A program made the translations under genes and the position numbers. This document shows, piece by piece, positions 7,431 to 18,031 of a stretch of 57,645 nucleotides of DNA. Location of the stretch: contig CALWVV010000015.1 in assembly GCA_944385035.1 (NCBI GenBank), forward strand, positions 1-57,645, given 5' to 3'. The DNA is from an uncultured Oscillospiraceae bacterium (GTDB lineage Bacteria > Bacillota > Clostridia > Oscillospirales > Oscillospiraceae). The notes under the pieces are model-generated. The model did no database searches, had not been told where the DNA came from, and saw only the letters and a list, made by a program, of their open reading frames with translations. Position 1 is the first letter of the stretch; the number at the start of each line of letters is the position of its first letter.

Positions 7431-8639
7431 ATGAAAATCGGCGTCTACGGCGGAACCTTTAACCCTCCCCATCTGGGGCATCTGGCAGCGGCACGGGCAG
7501 CGATTGAGGCCTTGGAGCTGGATAAATTGCTGCTGATTCCCGCGGCTGTCCCACCCCACAAGGACCTGCCCCAGGAGACGCCCATCCTGGAGCACCGGCT
7601 GGCTATGGTGGAGAAGATGGCGGATGCCCTCCGCCTTCCTCAGGTGGTGGAGGTGTCCCGGTTGGAAGTGGAGCGGTGCGGCAAGAGCTATACCTCCGAC
7701 ACACTGGAGGCGCTCCATCAGCAATATCCCGATGCCCAGCTGTGGCTGCTTATGGGAACGGATATGTTTCTGACGCTCCACCAGTGGCACGACCCAGGAG
7801 AGATTTTGAAACTGGCCGGAATCTGTGCCTTTGGCCGGAAGGAACAGGACGGAGAGGAAATCTTTGCCCCCCAGCGGGCCTTTTTGGAAAAACAGTATGG
7901 GGCAAAGGTGGTTACCATGACCTTGCCGGACCTGGTGGAAATCTCGTCTACTCAGCTGCGGGAGCGGTTGGCCAGAGGAGAGGGCGGGGAATATCTCCAT
8001 CCCTCGGTATACGGTTACATTCTGATGAATGGGCTCTATGGCACCCATGCCGACCTAAAACATTTGGAGGTTCCGGAACTGCGGGCCTGCTCCTATTCCA
8101 TGGTAAAGGAGAAGCGGGTCAAACATATCCGAGGCACCGAGGAGGAGGCCGTCCGCCTGGCAAAACGCTGGGGGGCCGATGAAACGATGGCCCGCCGGGC
8201 GGGGATCCTCCATGACTGCACCAAGTATTTGGAACTGGACGAACAGCTTGCTCTGTGCCGGCGATATGGGGTAGAGCTGGATGAGCTGGAGCAGCGGGCA
8301 GTGAAGCTGCTCCACTCCAAAACCGGGGCCTGTATCGCCCGTGCGGTATTTGGAGAGCCGGACGAGGTTTTTTGGGCTATTTTCTGGCATACTACAGCCA
8401 AAGCAGATATGACCACGCTGGAAAAGATTTTATATGTGGCCGATTACATGGAACCAAACCGGGACTTTGACGGAGTGGAGCGGCTGCGGGAGCTGGCTTA
8501 CCGGGATTTGGATCAGGCACTCCTTCTGGGCATCGAAACCACCATTCAAGAGATGAGGGACCGGAAACTCCCCGTACACAAAAATACCATCCAGGCGCAG
8601 ACCTGGCTGAGAGAACACGGTGTAACAATAGAGGACTGA
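7431..8639 (+). CDS. nadD: Fused NadD nicotinate-nucleotide adenylyltransferase and YqeK HD hydrolase
   Basis: 402 aa with two enzymes in one chain. Residues 1-205 are NadD, which makes deamido-NAD from nicotinate mononucleotide and ATP: GGTFNPPHLGH (8-18) and ISSTQLRERL near 167. Residues about 215-402 are YqeK, an HD-domain Ap4A hydrolase family: an early His in KHIRG, the HD pair in GILHDCTKYL near 257, FWHTTAK near 320 and the Asp of KILYVADYME near 335. In Bacillus these are adjacent separate genes (yqeJ, yqeK); here no stop or start separates them. The Shine-Dalgarno site AAAGGTGG precedes ATG 7431. The LCP gene follows after 6 bp. Confidence 0.94.
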   Translation: MKIGVYGGTFNPPHLGHLAAARAAIEALELDKLLLIPAAVPPHKDLPQETPILEHRLAMVEKMADALRLPQVVEVSRLEVERCGKSYTSDTLEALHQQYPDAQLWLLMGTDMFLTLHQWHDPGEILKLAGICAFGRKEQDGEEIFAPQRAFLEKQYGAKVVTMTLPDLVEISSTQLRERLARGEGGEYLHPSVYGYILMNGLYGTHADLKHLEVPELRACSYSMVKEKRVKHIRGTEEEAVRLAKRWGADETMARRAGILHDCTKYLELDEQLALCRRYGVELDELEQRAVKLLHSKTGACIARAVFGEPDEVFWAIFWHTTAKADMTTLEKILYVADYMEPNRDFDGVERLRELAYRDLDQALLLGIETTIQEMRDRKLPVHKNTIQAQTWLREHGVTIED

Positions 8640-8645
8640 AACAAG

Positions 8646-10295
8646 ATGACAGAAAAAAATATGCATGGAAAGCGTGAGGCCTCGGTGCGCCGGACCTCTC
8701 TGGGCAGCTACTGGCGCCAGCATAAGGCCTGGGTAGCGGGGCTGACCAGGGGACAAAAGATTAAATACCGCCTGTTTCAGGTATTGGTGGTACTGGCTGT
8801 TTTGGTGATCGCCGTCTTCCTGGCGGTTCGCGCCTGGGTCAGGCTGCCTGAGGTGCCCAATCTGCCCACGGGGGAGACCGGCTCTCAAACCGGAGAGGAA
8901 CTGGGATATGACGGAGCGGAGCTGCCCAATGTGGCCAAGAGCGGACGAAAGGATGGGTACTACACCTTCCTGGTGGCCGGACAGGATGTGATCAGCGGGT
9001 CTACCGATACCATGATCCTTGTGAGCTATGACACCAAAAACAAGGAGATCCACGCCATCAGTCTGCTGCGTGACACGATGATCAACACCAGTGCAAGCAG
9101 CAAGCGCCTGAACTCGGTCTACACCCGAAACCGGGGGGACAAGAGCCTGCCGGAGGAACAGCGGGTAGAGAACGGCATGACTGCCTTGAAGAAAGAGGTC
9201 AGCAAGCTTACCGGCATCTACCCGGATTTCTATGTGATGGTCCAGTGGGAGGCCGTGGGCCAACTGGTAGACGCCATCGGCGGGGTCTATTTTGAGGTCC
9301 CCTTTGATATGGACTATGACGATCCCGCCCAGAATCTGCACATTCACCAGAAGGCGGGATACCGGCTGCTGGACGGAGAGGACGCCATGGAGGTGGTCCG
9401 CTTCCGCAAAAATAACGACTTCTCCATTTCTCTGGGCGACAGCGGCCGAACAGAAATTCAGCGGGATTTCCTGGTAGCAGTGCTGGAAGAGTGTCTCCAG
9501 CCCGATGTGCTGTTGAAATTGCCTACCTTAGCCAACATTTTCCTGGAGAATGTGGATACGGATCTGAGCGTGGGCAATATCCTGGCTTTTGCCGAGCTGG
9601 CCGTTGGAATGGACCCGGAGAATGATGTGACCATTGTATCCATGCCCTGGACGGGGGTTTGGTATAACGGCGCATCCATGGTCGTTCCGATTGAGGACGA
9701 ACTGCTGACGATCCTCAACGACGGGATAAATCCTTATTTGGATGATATCCAAGCCAGTGACCTGCAGCTGATGTACAAAAAGAGCGACGGAAGCTTCGGC
9801 GTGACCAATGGCACCCTGGCCGATCCCAGCATGGGCCGGGCCCAGGTGTCTGTAAAGCCTCAGCCTGAGGTGCCCGAGGAGCCTATTGAGCCGGAGAATC
9901 CCGACCAGTCCGGTACCTCCAGCAGCGGAACGTCCACAGAGGATCCTGTTATTTCCGGAGACCCGTCAACGCCTGACGGAAGCGGCTCGGGGACGAGCAG
10001 CGGTGAAACAGGAAGCGGAGACGGAAACACAGGCGGAACTACTGGTGGGAACACAGGCGGAAATACGGGCGGAAATACGGATGGGAACACAGGTGGAAAC
10101 GAGCCTTCCGGCGGCGAAACGGGCGGAGGAGAAAGCGGCCCGGTGGATCCTGTCGTCCCCGGCGAACCGGTGGTTCCTGGTGATGTGCCGGAAGGAAACG
10201 GCGGAGCAGCGTCCAGCTCATCCAATGCTTCCCAGGGCGGCAGCAATCCTCCCGCAGGAGGAGATACCAGCTTGAGCGAGGACAATGCCGCCTAG
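8646..10295 (+). CDS. LytR-CpsA-Psr (LCP) family protein with Gly/Asn/Thr-rich tail
   Basis: 549 aa. LCP enzymes transfer lipid-linked glycopolymers to peptidoglycan outside the membrane. Order: basic cytoplasmic head (1-39), one membrane anchor (about 40-64), LCP catalytic domain (about 100-330) with the early TDTMILVSYD and ISLLRDTMI strands and RKNNDFS bearing the conserved Arg, then a disordered tail from about 400 rich in Pro, Gly, Ser, Thr, Asn and Glu. The tail contains six 12-bp coding repeats (10023-10094). Genes of this family often sit next to yqeK and rsfS, as here. The long tail is probably a wall-spanning spacer (inference). Confidence 0.92.
   Translation: MTEKNMHGKREASVRRTSLGSYWRQHKAWVAGLTRGQKIKYRLFQVLVVLAVLVIAVFLAVRAWVRLPEVPNLPTGETGSQTGEELGYDGAELPNVAKSGRKDGYYTFLVAGQDVISGSTDTMILVSYDTKNKEIHAISLLRDTMINTSASSKRLNSVYTRNRGDKSLPEEQRVENGMTALKKEVSKLTGIYPDFYVMVQWEAVGQLVDAIGGVYFEVPFDMDYDDPAQNLHIHQKAGYRLLDGEDAMEVVRFRKNNDFSISLGDSGRTEIQRDFLVAVLEECLQPDVLLKLPTLANIFLENVDTDLSVGNILAFAELAVGMDPENDVTIVSMPWTGVWYNGASMVVPIEDELLTILNDGINPYLDDIQASDLQLMYKKSDGSFGVTNGTLADPSMGRAQVSVKPQPEVPEEPIEPENPDQSGTSSSGTSTEDPVISGDPSTPDGSGSGTSSGETGSGDGNTGGTTGGNTGGNTGGNTDGNTGGNEPSGGETGGGESGPVDPVVPGEPVVPGDVPEGNGGAASSSSNASQGGSNPPAGGDTSLSEDNAA
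10023..10094 (+). repeat. Six in-frame 12-bp repeats in the LCP gene
   Basis: Six tandem 12-bp units starting at 10023, each a GGN-AAY-ACN-GGN-like four-codon block that translates as variants of Gly-Asn-Thr-Gly. Units differ mainly at third positions, so length could vary by slippage without changing frame. Confidence 0.85.
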
Positions 10296-10394
10296 TTTTC
10301 CGAAGTTGCCAATCTTCCGGCCGGGGTAGTTCCCGGCTATGAATCCCCCAAATGGGGAGAACATTGTATCAGAGACGAGAAAGGAGCGGACCGG

Positions 10395-10748
10395 ATGAAT
10401 TCCTATGAACTGGCGGCCCTGCTGGCAAAAGCCCTGGACAGTAAGAAGGGGCAGGACATCAAGGTCTTAAAGACCGAAGAGTTGACCACCCTGGCAGACT
10501 ATTTCGTACTTTGCACCGCTACCTCCAACACCCAGGTGAAAGCGATGTCGGACGCCTGTGAGGAGGCAGCGGAGAAGCAGGGAGAGCATGCCCATCACAT
10601 TGAGGGGCACCGGGATGGCACCTGGCTGCTGATGGATTTTTCCAGCGTAGTGGTCCATGTGTTCACCGATGAGGCCAGAAAGTTCTATGACCTGGAGCGG
10701 CTGTGGAGTGACGCCCAGGAAATGGATATGGCAGAGATCCTGAACTAA
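10395..10748 (+). CDS. rsfS: Ribosome silencing factor RsfS
   Basis: 117 aa RsfS/YbeB/Iojap protein. It binds ribosomal protein L14 on the 50S subunit and blocks joining to 30S when translation should slow. Family features seen: KGQDIKVLK, DYFVLCTATSNTQVKAM, and HIEGHRDGTWLLMDFSSVVVHVF with the C-terminal FYDLERLW. GAAAGGAG precedes the ATG. It lies 99 bp after the LCP gene and ends in a strong terminator shared with the convergent lipid-kinase gene. Confidence 0.96.
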   Translation: MNSYELAALLAKALDSKKGQDIKVLKTEELTTLADYFVLCTATSNTQVKAMSDACEEAAEKQGEHAHHIEGHRDGTWLLMDFSSVVVHVFTDEARKFYDLERLWSDAQEMDMAEILN

Positions 10749-10750
10749 AG

Positions 10751-10784
10751 AAAAAACGCCCTGGCGTAAGCCAGGGCGTTTTTT
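10751..10784. terminator. Bidirectional terminator between rsfS and the lipid kinase gene
   Basis: ACGCCCTGGC (10756-10765), loop GTAA, GCCAGGGCGT (10770-10779), with an A-run on the left and a T-run on the right, so it can stop transcription from both convergent genes. Confidence 0.93.
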
Positions 10785-11679
10785 ATGCGCCTTGAATGAT
10801 TTGCAGGGCCTTTTGCCGGTTGGTGATCACATTGACGGGTTGGCTGCCGCCAAACTCACCGTCGATGGTCCACGGAAGGGGACGGTCACAGGTGAAGGTG
10901 AGGCTGCTGGCCTGGAACTGAATGAGTGCGCCCCCGTCGGCAGGGGAGAGATTGATCAGAGCTTGAAGCCCGTTGGCCAAATCAGCCAGGCTCAGGGGCT
11001 TTTTCACCAGGGTGACCTCAAATAAACCGTCGTCCAGTACAACCTGGTCGCTGTTGGGCGGTTTAATACCGCCAATGGAAAGAGAATTGCTGACCATCCC
11101 AAAGTAGAAGTCGTCCTCCAGCACATGGCCGTCGTATTCCACCTTGATGTGGTAGGGAGAAATGGTGGGCAGAGAAGCAATTCCCCCAAAAATGTAGGCC
11201 AGGTGGCCGAAGGTCTTTTTCAGATCCTGAGGAGTGTCGTAAGCTACATTCGTAAAGGCACCAAAGGCGGCCACATAAACAAAGGGACGGTCGTTGAGCA
11301 GTCCCATGTCGATGGAAGTGGGCTTTCCGGCACCGGCGGCCGCAAGAGTGGCGCGTTTGGTGCCCTTTGGCAAGTGGAGGGTGGCGGCGCAGTCGTTGGT
11401 GGAGCCAAAGGGAATGTAGCCCAGAGGCGGGGGAGCATCGATCCCCAGAAGCCCGCCGGAGACCTCGCTGAGCGTGCCGTCTCCCCCGGCGCATACGACC
11501 CGTTCAAACTGTGGTCCCAGTTCCTGGGCGGCACGGGCGGCGTCGCCTTTTCCCTGGGTGGGATATACCGTGGTAAGCCAACCTGCCTTGGTAAAGGTAT
11601 CCAGAACGGTGGACAGTTCGCTGGCAATTTTGCCTGTTCCAGAGGTTGGGTTGTAGATAAAGAGAAGATGTTTCAACAT
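10783..11679 (-). CDS. Diacylglycerol/lipid kinase family protein (DagK/YegS type)
   Basis: 298 aa. It phosphorylates diacylglycerol or a related lipid; in Gram-positives DgkB recycles diacylglycerol from lipoteichoic acid synthesis. Motifs: YNPTSGTGK at the N-terminus, the nucleotide loop CAGGDGTLSEVSGGL near 62-76, and PFGSTNDCA near 90, where family members usually have GTxND. The C-terminal beta sandwich ends in IDGE-type sequence. The start at 11679 has GGAGG upstream. Substrate is not certain from sequence. Confidence 0.9.
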   Translation of the reverse strand: MLKHLLFIYNPTSGTGKIASELSTVLDTFTKAGWLTTVYPTQGKGDAARAAQELGPQFERVVCAGGDGTLSEVSGGLLGIDAPPPLGYIPFGSTNDCAATLHLPKGTKRATLAAAGAGKPTSIDMGLLNDRPFVYVAAFGAFTNVAYDTPQDLKKTFGHLAYIFGGIASLPTISPYHIKVEYDGHVLEDDFYFGMVSNSLSIGGIKPPNSDQVVLDDGLFEVTLVKKPLSLADLANGLQALINLSPADGGALIQFQASSLTFTCDRPLPWTIDGEFGGSQPVNVITNRQKALQIIQGA

Positions 11680-11749
11680 AGCGGGAATCCTCCGTGTTAT
11701 GCTCGCAGCGGACAGCGGGCAAATGCCCCCTTTACTTCGAGTAGAGAAT

Positions 11750-11777
11750 ATTATAGGTAGCTTTTCAAAAAAATCAA
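11750..11777 (-). promoter_or_regulatory. Promoter of the lipid kinase gene
   Basis: Minus strand: TTGATT (11777-11772), 16-bp spacer, TATAAT (11755-11750), about 70 bp upstream of the start codon. Confidence 0.7.
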
Positions 11778-11851
11778 GGAGCAATCTGTAAAATTATCAA
11801 TATCTTTATAAATGTGTAACTGACAGAGGAGACAAGAGGGGGAAAAGGGGG

Positions 11852-11880
11852 TTGAAACCTGGAGAGAAAACAGGTAAAAT
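11852..11880 (+). promoter_or_regulatory. Promoter of azlCD
   Basis: TTGAAA (11852-11857), 17-bp spacer, TAAAAT (11875-11880), 38 bp before the azlC ATG. Confidence 0.65.
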
Positions 11881-11917
11881 GAGTGGAAATCTCTTAAGCT
11901 GATGAGGTGTGATATTC

Positions 11918-12640
11918 ATGGATCGAAAGACCCTGGCCGCCGCTTTTCCGGCGACGGTTCCGGTTTTGATGGGCTATCTGGCCATTGGAATGGCCTTTGG
12001 CCTTATGCTTCAGACGGCGGGCTATGGTGTAGGGTGGGCGTTTTTGATGAGCCTGACCATTTATGCCGGCTCTGGGCAGTATCTGGGAGTTTCCCTTTTG
12101 GCCACCGGCGCCCATTTGAGCCAGGTGGCTTTTTTGACGCTGATGATCAACTTTCGCCATCTGGTGTATGGACTGTCTATGCTGGAGAAGTTCCGGGGAA
12201 TGGGTGTGCGAAAATTTTATATGATCTTTTCTCTGACTGACGAGACCTATGCCTTGCTCAGCGCGGCGAAGGTGCCGGAGGGGATTGACGAACATCGCTA
12301 TTATTTTGCGGTAGCCATGCTGGACCACAGCTATTGGATCGCTGGTTCTGTGCTGGGCTCTGTGTTGGGTTCTGCCTTGGGCTTTGACACCACGGGGGTG
12401 GATTTTGCCATGACGGCACTGTTCCTGGTGATTGCAGTGGGGCAGTGGAAGAAGGCGGGCAGCCACCTGCCCGCACTTCTGGGCGCCGCAGCCACCCTGC
12501 TGAGTTTGTTGGTGGTGGGTGCAGATGATATGCTGCTGCCTGCCCTGGGAATGATCGTGATTCTCCTGACGGTTCTTCGCGGACGGCTGGGGGATGCGGA
12601 ATGTGTCAATGTGAGAGAGGAGGAAGGATCATGCCGCTGA
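11918..12640 (+). CDS. azlC: Branched-chain amino acid export permease AzlC
   Basis: 240 aa integral membrane protein of the AzlC/YgaZ family, the large subunit of a two-component exporter of branched-chain amino acids or analogues. Hydrophobic helices run along the whole chain; family hallmarks are ATVPVLMGYLAIGMAFG near the start, YAGSGQ near 50 and FRHLVYGLS near 80. ATG 11918 is preceded by GATGAGGTG. Its last 10 bp overlap azlD, so the two are translationally coupled. Confidence 0.93.
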   Translation: MDRKTLAAAFPATVPVLMGYLAIGMAFGLMLQTAGYGVGWAFLMSLTIYAGSGQYLGVSLLATGAHLSQVAFLTLMINFRHLVYGLSMLEKFRGMGVRKFYMIFSLTDETYALLSAAKVPEGIDEHRYYFAVAMLDHSYWIAGSVLGSVLGSALGFDTTGVDFAMTALFLVIAVGQWKKAGSHLPALLGAAATLLSLLVVGADDMLLPALGMIVILLTVLRGRLGDAECVNVREEEGSCR

Positions 12641-12966
12641 GCCCTTTGGAGACGCTGGCCTCCATTTTTGTCATGTCAGTGGTTACTTTTTTTACACGGG
12701 CACTGCCCTTCCTGCTCTTTGACCGGGGAGACCATCCGCCCAAAATCGTGCTCTACCTGGGCAAGGTGCTGCCCCCGGCCATCATTGCCATGCTGATCGT
12801 CTATTGCCTGAAGGGTGTGACCTTCACTTCCCTGGGCGGATGGCTGCCTACGCTGCTGGCGGGGGTAACGGCGGTGCTGCTGCACCTTTGGAAGGGAAAT
12901 GACCTGCTGTCTATTTTTGGAGCCACCGGCCTCTACATGGTATTGGTGCAGGCCGTATTTGCGTGA
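12631..12966 (+). CDS. azlD: Branched-chain amino acid export subunit AzlD
   Basis: 111 aa, about four membrane helices, small partner of AzlC. It shows FFTRALPFLLF near the N-terminus and the LPPAIIAMLIVYCLK helix typical of AzlD. AGGAGGAAGG stands before the ATG, which lies inside the end of azlC. The SDR gene follows after 9 bp, so the three probably form one transcript. Confidence 0.92.
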   Translation: MPLSPLETLASIFVMSVVTFFTRALPFLLFDRGDHPPKIVLYLGKVLPPAIIAMLIVYCLKGVTFTSLGGWLPTLLAGVTAVLLHLWKGNDLLSIFGATGLYMVLVQAVFA

Positions 12967-12975
12967 GGGGTAAGA

Positions 12976-13713
12976 ATGGAGAGACATGTGCTGATTACCG
13001 GGGCGTCCCGAGGCATTGGGGCGGCCACCGCCCGGCGTTTTGCTCAGGGAGGCTGGCAAGTGAGCATCCATTATCATAAGAGTCTGCCGCAGGCCCAGGC
13101 ATTGGCAGAGGAGCTGACCAGGATGGGGAGCAGAGCCGTGCTGGTTCAGGGCGATGTTTCCGATCCAGAACAGGCCCGGCAGTTGGTTGAGCAGGCCCAG
13201 CAAGCCCTGGGCCCTCTGGACGCTGTGGTGTGCAACGCCGGAATCGCGTTGCCTATCCAGCTGCTTACCGATACCACGGATCTCCAGTGGCGGCAGGTCA
13301 TGGGGACCGACCTGGACGGGGTGTTCCATGTCCTGCGGTCTGCGATTCCCGGTATGGTTTCCCAAAAAGCCGGGAGCATTGTCACAGTTTCCTCCATGTG
13401 GGGAGTAACGGGAGGCTCCTGCGAGGCACCTTATTCTGCGGCAAAGGCAGGGGTGGTGGGACTGACCAGGGCTCTGGCAAAGGAGCTGGGTCCATCCCAT
13501 ATTCGGGTCAATTGCGTGGCTCCTGGAGCAATTGAGACGGAGATGACCGCCTTCCTGACCCAGGAGGACCGGGAAGCGCTGGCGGAGGAAACCCCTCTTG
13601 GAAGAATGGGAACTGCGCAAGAAGTGGCTGAGGCCATTTATTTCCTGGCCGGAGAGCAAGCAAGATTTATTACCGGACAAGTGCTTTGTGTGGATGGCGG
13701 AATGGTTATTTAA
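12976..13713 (+). CDS. Short-chain dehydrogenase/reductase (FabG-like)
   Basis: 245 aa classical SDR using NAD(P)H. Cofactor loop TGASRGIGA at 8-16, NNAG-type CNAG at 87-90 (Cys replaces the first Asn), catalytic Ser140, Tyr153 and Lys157 (YSAAK). The C-terminal YFLAGEQARFITGQVLCVDGG pattern resembles 3-oxoacyl-ACP reductase. It sits with azlCD rather than in a fatty-acid cluster, so the substrate may not be acyl-ACP. Confidence 0.88.
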   Translation: MERHVLITGASRGIGAATARRFAQGGWQVSIHYHKSLPQAQALAEELTRMGSRAVLVQGDVSDPEQARQLVEQAQQALGPLDAVVCNAGIALPIQLLTDTTDLQWRQVMGTDLDGVFHVLRSAIPGMVSQKAGSIVTVSSMWGVTGGSCEAPYSAAKAGVVGLTRALAKELGPSHIRVNCVAPGAIETEMTAFLTQEDREALAEETPLGRMGTAQEVAEAIYFLAGEQARFITGQVLCVDGGMVI

Positions 13714-13757
13714 GTCGGATGTAAGAAAAAAATAAAAGATTTTTAAAAAAATTGCGG

Positions 13758-13786
13758 TTGTCAGTGTGTGCAAAAGTTGCTATACT
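13758..13786 (+). promoter_or_regulatory. Promoter of the 13851 gene
   Basis: TTGTCA (13758-13763), 17-bp spacer, TATACT (13781-13786) preceded by TGC, about 65 bp before the ATG. Confidence 0.75.
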
Positions 13787-13850
13787 ACCCATGTAATTGA
13801 TAGTTTCAGACCAAATGTACCGGTTTTGTACAGGAATTGGAGGAAACCAA

Positions 13851-14102
13851 ATGGGCTGGTCCGGCGGAAATTACGGTGGCTATCGAGGCCGCAGAACCCT
13901 GACCGATATTTTAAAGATCATTGCCATTGTTTTAGGGGTGGCGGTGGTCTTAGTTTTGGCGGGTTTGTTTTTGGCACAGGACTATATCGTCTATACGGAT
14001 GAGGGACTGCGCCTGGAGCTGCCGTTTTTGCAGGAAGAGGAGCAGGCATCCGGCAAAAGCCTTTTGGACCCTGACAGCATCACGCTGAAGGAGCAGGATT
14101 GA
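13851..14102 (+). CDS. Small single-pass membrane protein, unknown function
   Basis: 83 aa. GGAGG lies 7 nt before ATG 13851. It has a Gly/Tyr/Arg-rich head (MGWSGGNYGG), one membrane helix (about 20-43), then an outside segment with DYIVYTDEGLRLELPFL and an acidic tail. The gene has its own promoter and terminator. The outer segment could be the N-terminus of a longer exported protein family that is cut short here, but the reading frame ends cleanly and I recognise no family. Confidence 0.75.
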   Translation: MGWSGGNYGGYRGRRTLTDILKIIAIVLGVAVVLVLAGLFLAQDYIVYTDEGLRLELPFLQEEEQASGKSLLDPDSITLKEQD

Positions 14103-14206
14103 CGAAAGGGGATCCTGGAATTTGTCGGGCGTTCCGGCAAAAACCGGCCAAAGGCCATGAAAACGGGTTGGAAAATGGCCTGAGCTGTGAAAATAGAACC
14201 AAATAG

Positions 14207-14251
14207 AAAGAGCGTCCAGCTGCTGCGTGCAGTTTGGCGCTCTTTGTCTTT
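14207..14251 (+). terminator. Terminator after the 13851 gene
   Basis: AAAGAGCG (14207-14214) pairs with CGCTCTTT (14238-14245); an inner CTGC/GCAG stem caps the loop. A broken T-run (TTTGTCTTT) follows. Confidence 0.7.
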
Positions 14252-14407
14252 CATTCCATAAAATGTAAAAAATAGAAAATTATGTGTTTTTCCAAAACGG
14301 GGTAAAATAATTTAATAGAGACGCAACAATACTTCAAAAGCAACGGAATATGTAACGTGACAAGGAAAAACTGCACAAAAGATTGTGAAAGCTCAACAAA
14401 ATAACAC

Positions 14408-14436
14408 TTGCATTTTTTCACGAGATAAAATACAAT
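14408..14436 (+). promoter_or_regulatory. V-ATPase operon promoter
   Basis: TTGCAT (14408-14413), 17-bp spacer, TACAAT (14431-14436), 47 bp upstream of the first V-ATPase gene. No operator-like repeat is obvious. Confidence 0.7.
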
Positions 14437-14483
14437 GGACCATAAGCAAGCGCTTTATCGCTTTATTTGAAGGTGGTGAGACT

Positions 14484-14797
14484 ATGGCGTTAGAGGCTAT
14501 TCAGGAGGTAACTCAGGCAGAGGCTCAGGCAAAGGCTCAGTGTGAAGCGGCGGCCATTCAGTCAAAGCAGAAACTGGCCCAGGCTCAGAAGCAGGCTCGT
14601 CAGATCCTGGATCAGGCTCGGACTGAGGCGCAGGCGCAGGCCGGACAGATGATGGCCCAGGCCGAAGAACAGGCCGCTGAAGAGACCCGGAAGGCGCTGG
14701 CCCAGGCTGAGCTCGACTGCCAGAGCTTGAAGCAGCAGGCCCGTGGGCGGCTGGATCAGGCGGCCCAACTGATCGTAGAAAAGGTTGTGAATCGCTG

Positions 14798-14798
<1 letters not shown>
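14484..14798 (+). CDS. ntpF: V-type ATPase peripheral stalk subunit (NtpF/subunit H-G type)
   Basis: 104 aa, almost entirely one Ala/Gln/Glu-rich amphipathic helix (residues 1-95), as expected for the stalk subunit that dimerises with subunit E. It starts at ATG 14484 after AAGGTGGTGAG. Its TGA overlaps the ATG of subunit I. First gene of an F-I-K-E-C-G-A-B-D order, identical to Enterococcus hirae ntp as far as D. Confidence 0.88.
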
Positions 14799-17301
<2,503 letters not shown>

Positions 17302-17323
17302 GGCGCAAGAAAGGAATCCGCCA

Positions 17324-18013
17324 ATGGAAGGAATTGAAAAAATTACCGCCAAGATTGCCCAGGATGCCCAGGCGGAAGTAAGCCGCCTGGAGCGGGAGAC
17401 CCAGGCACAGGTGGATGAAATGGTTGCCCAGGCTCAGGCCCAGGCGGAGAAAGAGACCGCCGATACCCTGGCACGGGGCAAGAAGGCCGCCCATGAGCGG
17501 CTGGAGCGGCTGCAGTCCGCTGCTGGTATGGAGCGGCGCAAGCTGGAGCTTGCCGCCAAGCAGGAGGTGCTGGGCGAGGCCTTTGACCAGGCGCTGGAGA
17601 AGCTGTGCTCCATGCCGGAAGGAGAGTATGTAAAGCTGCTCACCGCTCTGGTGCTGGAGGCCTCCTCCACTGGAAAAGAACAGCTTATTTTCTCTGCGAA
17701 GGACCGTGCACAGATCGGCAAGCAGGTTGTGGTGGCCGCTAACGAGGCCCTGGCCAGCCAGGTAGCCCCTGAGCTGCCTGAGTCCATCACCGACTCCAAG
17801 GTGGGGGCCTTTGTGGGCAAGCTGGTCAATACCACCGCCGCTATGGTGAACGGTACCGCCATGCTCACCCTCTCCCAGGAGACACGGGAGATGAAGGGCG
17901 GCTTTATCATGGTGGATGGAGACGTGGAAATCAACTGCGCCTTTGAGACCCTGATCCGTCTGCAGCGGGAGAAGCTGGAAAAAGAAGTGGCAAACGTTTT
18001 ATTTCCCCAATGA
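17324..18013 (+). CDS. ntpE: V-type ATPase subunit E (peripheral stalk)
   Basis: 229 aa. A long N-terminal helix rich in Ala, Gln and Glu (about 1-100) pairs with the NtpF-type subunit; the C-terminal globular domain (about 110-229) contacts the A/B head and ends with FETLIRLQREKLEKEVANVLF, typical of the family. AGAAAGGAAT lies before the ATG. It lies between K and C in the operon. Confidence 0.92.
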   Translation: MEGIEKITAKIAQDAQAEVSRLERETQAQVDEMVAQAQAQAEKETADTLARGKKAAHERLERLQSAAGMERRKLELAAKQEVLGEAFDQALEKLCSMPEGEYVKLLTALVLEASSTGKEQLIFSAKDRAQIGKQVVVAANEALASQVAPELPESITDSKVGAFVGKLVNTTAAMVNGTAMLTLSQETREMKGGFIMVDGDVEINCAFETLIRLQREKLEKEVANVLFPQ

Positions 18014-18031
18014 AAAGTGAGGTGAGATCCG

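Larger units (their letters stand above)
14103..14483. other. Intergenic region before the V-ATPase operon
   Basis: 381 bp without a gene: a terminator at 14207-14251, then an AT-rich stretch to about 14400 in which I see no conserved motif or frame, then the operon promoter at 14408-14436. Confidence 0.6.

Noticed and set aside
10023-10094. CRISPR-like or minisatellite non-coding repeat
   Set aside because: Units are 12 bp, contiguous, without spacers, and keep the LCP reading frame; they encode a Gly/Asn/Thr linker.
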